A DNA stretch of 6,460 nucleotides from Bacillota bacterium (lineage in GTDB: Bacteria; Bacillota; Clostridia; Clostridiales; Clostridiaceae): assembly GCA_023440105.1 (NCBI GenBank), contig JAEXSY010000383.1, positions 1 to 6,460 on the forward strand, read 5' to 3'. The notes below the pieces were generated by a model that worked only from the letters and a program-made list of their open reading frames with translations, did no database searches and was not told where the DNA came from. The translations under genes were made by a program, and so were the position numbers. Shown piece by piece: positions 5,436 to 6,460 of this stretch; position 1 is the first letter of the stretch, and the number at the start of each line of letters is the position of its first letter.

Positions 5436-5462
5436 AATGTTATTTTAGTTTTATAGTATAAT
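5434..5462 (+). promoter_or_regulatory. Putative promoter of the ATPase gene
   Basis: A perfect TATAAT lies at 5457-5462, 36 bases before the ATG at 5499. The hexamer 17 bp upstream is TGAATG (5434-5439), a weak -35, and there is no extended -10. Transcription would start near 5469. The TGATTAATG arm of the inverted repeat overlaps the -35. In such AT-rich DNA a chance TATAAT is possible. Confidence 0.45.
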
Positions 5463-5498
5463 TAATATTAAGAATATTTTTATATATTGGAGGAGTAT

Positions 5499-6460
5499 AT
5501 GAGAATTGAGAAAATATTAGTAGATAAGTTATTTGGAGTATATGATTATCAACTGGATCTAACACAAAATGAGCATATTACTATTCTTCATGCCCCTAAT
5601 GGATATGGTAAGACTACGCTCTTAAAGTTGATTAAGGCCATAATTGAGGGGGATTTTATATACATTGATGAGATACCATTTGAAAGTATTAAATTAATTT
5701 TAGATACTAAAGATAGTATACTAGTAATGAAAGATGATCCTTATGCATCGTTGTTTAACAAAAACTTCAATGATCTAAGAAATAATGGATATAGAACTGA
5801 TAACTTTATTTTGCCTTTTACATATACTATTGATTATTTTCAATCCAATAGGTTTAGAGATAAGAAATCGACAATTAAAATTAATCCAGACGTGGTTATT
5901 AGAGTAGCAAGAAACTATAATACTAGGTTTAGCAGCTATAGAAGATTTGATGGTTATGAAAAGTATACGTTTAAAGAAGCTATTGATCGTATACCTCCTC
6001 AAGATTATTTATTCGAATGCCCACAGCTTTTTGAACAGTTAGATTACTTTAAAAGATTTATTAGTATCCATATTATTGAATCTAATAGGCTCTTAAAGGA
6101 TGTTCCTCTGGATTATCAGCCAGGACCTATGAGAAATGATGATACACCGAGATATATTGAAAGTATAGTAGAGTATTCTAGAGAGCTTAAGAACGAAATA
6201 GGAAAAATAAGAGAAGAATTTACAAATAAATCTTTGATGCTTGAGAGAACTTTGCCTAAGAGATTTCTAGAATTAATAATTAAAAGAAATTATAAGAATG
6301 TTTTAAATGAAGAGGATATTCGATTAAAGCTGAAGACTTTAGAGGATAGAAGTGTTGAATTAGAAGAGCTTGGTATTATTAATTCCGTTGAAACTCCAGA
6401 TTTACCCTCAGAGGTTGAAATGAGTGATGATGCTAGGCAATTCTTAACGCTATATATACA
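5499..6460 (+). CDS. AAA/RecF-SMC-like P-loop ATPase, N-terminal part (3' truncated by window edge)
   Basis: The frame runs from the ATG at 5499 to the window edge with no stop, giving 320 visible residues. GGAGGAG at 5489-5495 fixes the start. Near the N-terminus, ITILHAPNGYGKTTLLKLI contains a Walker A motif (Ala32-x4-Gly-Lys38-Thr39) in the RecF/SMC/OLD-like context, where a strand and P-loop follow a short N-terminal beta region. About residues 184-199 read FKRFISIHIIESNRLL, after which a helical, charged stretch (about 220-300) could be a coiled coil. The signature, Walker B and any fused nuclease lie beyond the edge. Stand-alone ATPases of this type are frequent in anti-phage and toxin-antitoxin loci, often beside TOPRIM or nuclease partners, but no partner is visible, so this role is inference. 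Two sampled 60-base lines have 27-28% GC, against 47-50% in two permease lines, which suggests a different origin. Confidence 0.88.
   Translation, partial: MRIEKILVDKLFGVYDYQLDLTQNEHITILHAPNGYGKTTLLKLIKAIIEGDFIYIDEIPFESIKLILDTKDSILVMKDDPYASLFNKNFNDLRNNGYRTDNFILPFTYTIDYFQSNRFRDKKSTIKINPDVVIRVARNYNTRFSSYRRFDGYEKYTFKEAIDRIPPQDYLFECPQLFEQLDYFKRFISIHIIESNRLLKDVPLDYQPGPMRNDDTPRYIESIVEYSRELKNEIGKIREEFTNKSLMLERTLPKRFLELIIKRNYKNVLNEEDIRLKLKTLEDRSVELEELGIINSVETPDLPSEVEMSDDARQFLTLYI

Noticed and set aside
5775..6002. A 75-codon open frame on the minus strand.
   Set aside because: It is antisense to the AAA ATPase frame, which has a Walker A motif and strong ribosome site. Its composition is that of a reversed AT-rich gene.

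Overview
The window looks like a stretch of chromosome from a low-GC Bacillota, most likely class Clostridia. The reasons are strong GGAGG-type ribosome binding sites, AT-rich codons, a clostridial-style long penicillin-binding protein 2, and a LytTR/DUF3021/ABC gene set typical of Firmicutes. All genes I can support lie on the plus strand. I saw no tRNA, rRNA, insertion sequence or CRISPR array.

Layout. (1) 2-1300: the C-terminal part of a class B penicillin-binding protein. The window opens at what is probably the lysine of its catalytic SxxK motif, and a clean intrinsic terminator follows the stop. (2) 1348-3919: a compact four-gene operon with a LytTR DNA-binding regulator, a four-helix DUF3021-type membrane protein, an ABC ATPase and an ABC-2 permease. 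Genes abut or overlap (0 nt, 11-nt overlap, 1 nt). Upstream are two perfect 9-bp direct repeats 21 bp apart that fit the LytTR binding consensus. The second overlaps the -35 position of an extended -10 promoter, so the operon is probably controlled by its own regulator. (3) 3920-4233: 314 bases without a convincing gene but dense in signals. They hold a 22-bp perfect palindrome, a near-consensus sigma-A promoter, a long hairpin ending in seven T, and a leader in which a CCUCC segment can pair with either an upstream GGAGG or the Shine-Dalgarno of the next gene. (4) 4234-4632: an unrecognised 132-residue charged soluble protein, followed by a terminator. (5) 4845-5297: a small four-helix membrane protein with two possible starts. 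(6) 5298-5498: an AT-rich regulatory stretch with repeated TTAATCA/TGATTAA boxes and a TATAAT. (7) 5499 to the end: the N-terminal 320 residues of a P-loop ATPase of the RecF/SMC-like AAA class, markedly more AT-rich than the genes on the left and possibly acquired.

How the parts may work together. The regulator, its membrane partner and the transporter form one self-contained unit, plausibly a LytTR regulatory system in which the membrane protein restrains the regulator until a membrane signal appears. The transported substrate cannot be read from the sequence. The most unusual non-coding part is the leader of the 132-residue gene, which has the architecture of a transcriptional and/or translational RNA switch but matches no riboswitch class I recognise. 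The final ATPase could be part of a defence locus continuing beyond the window, but that is only inference.
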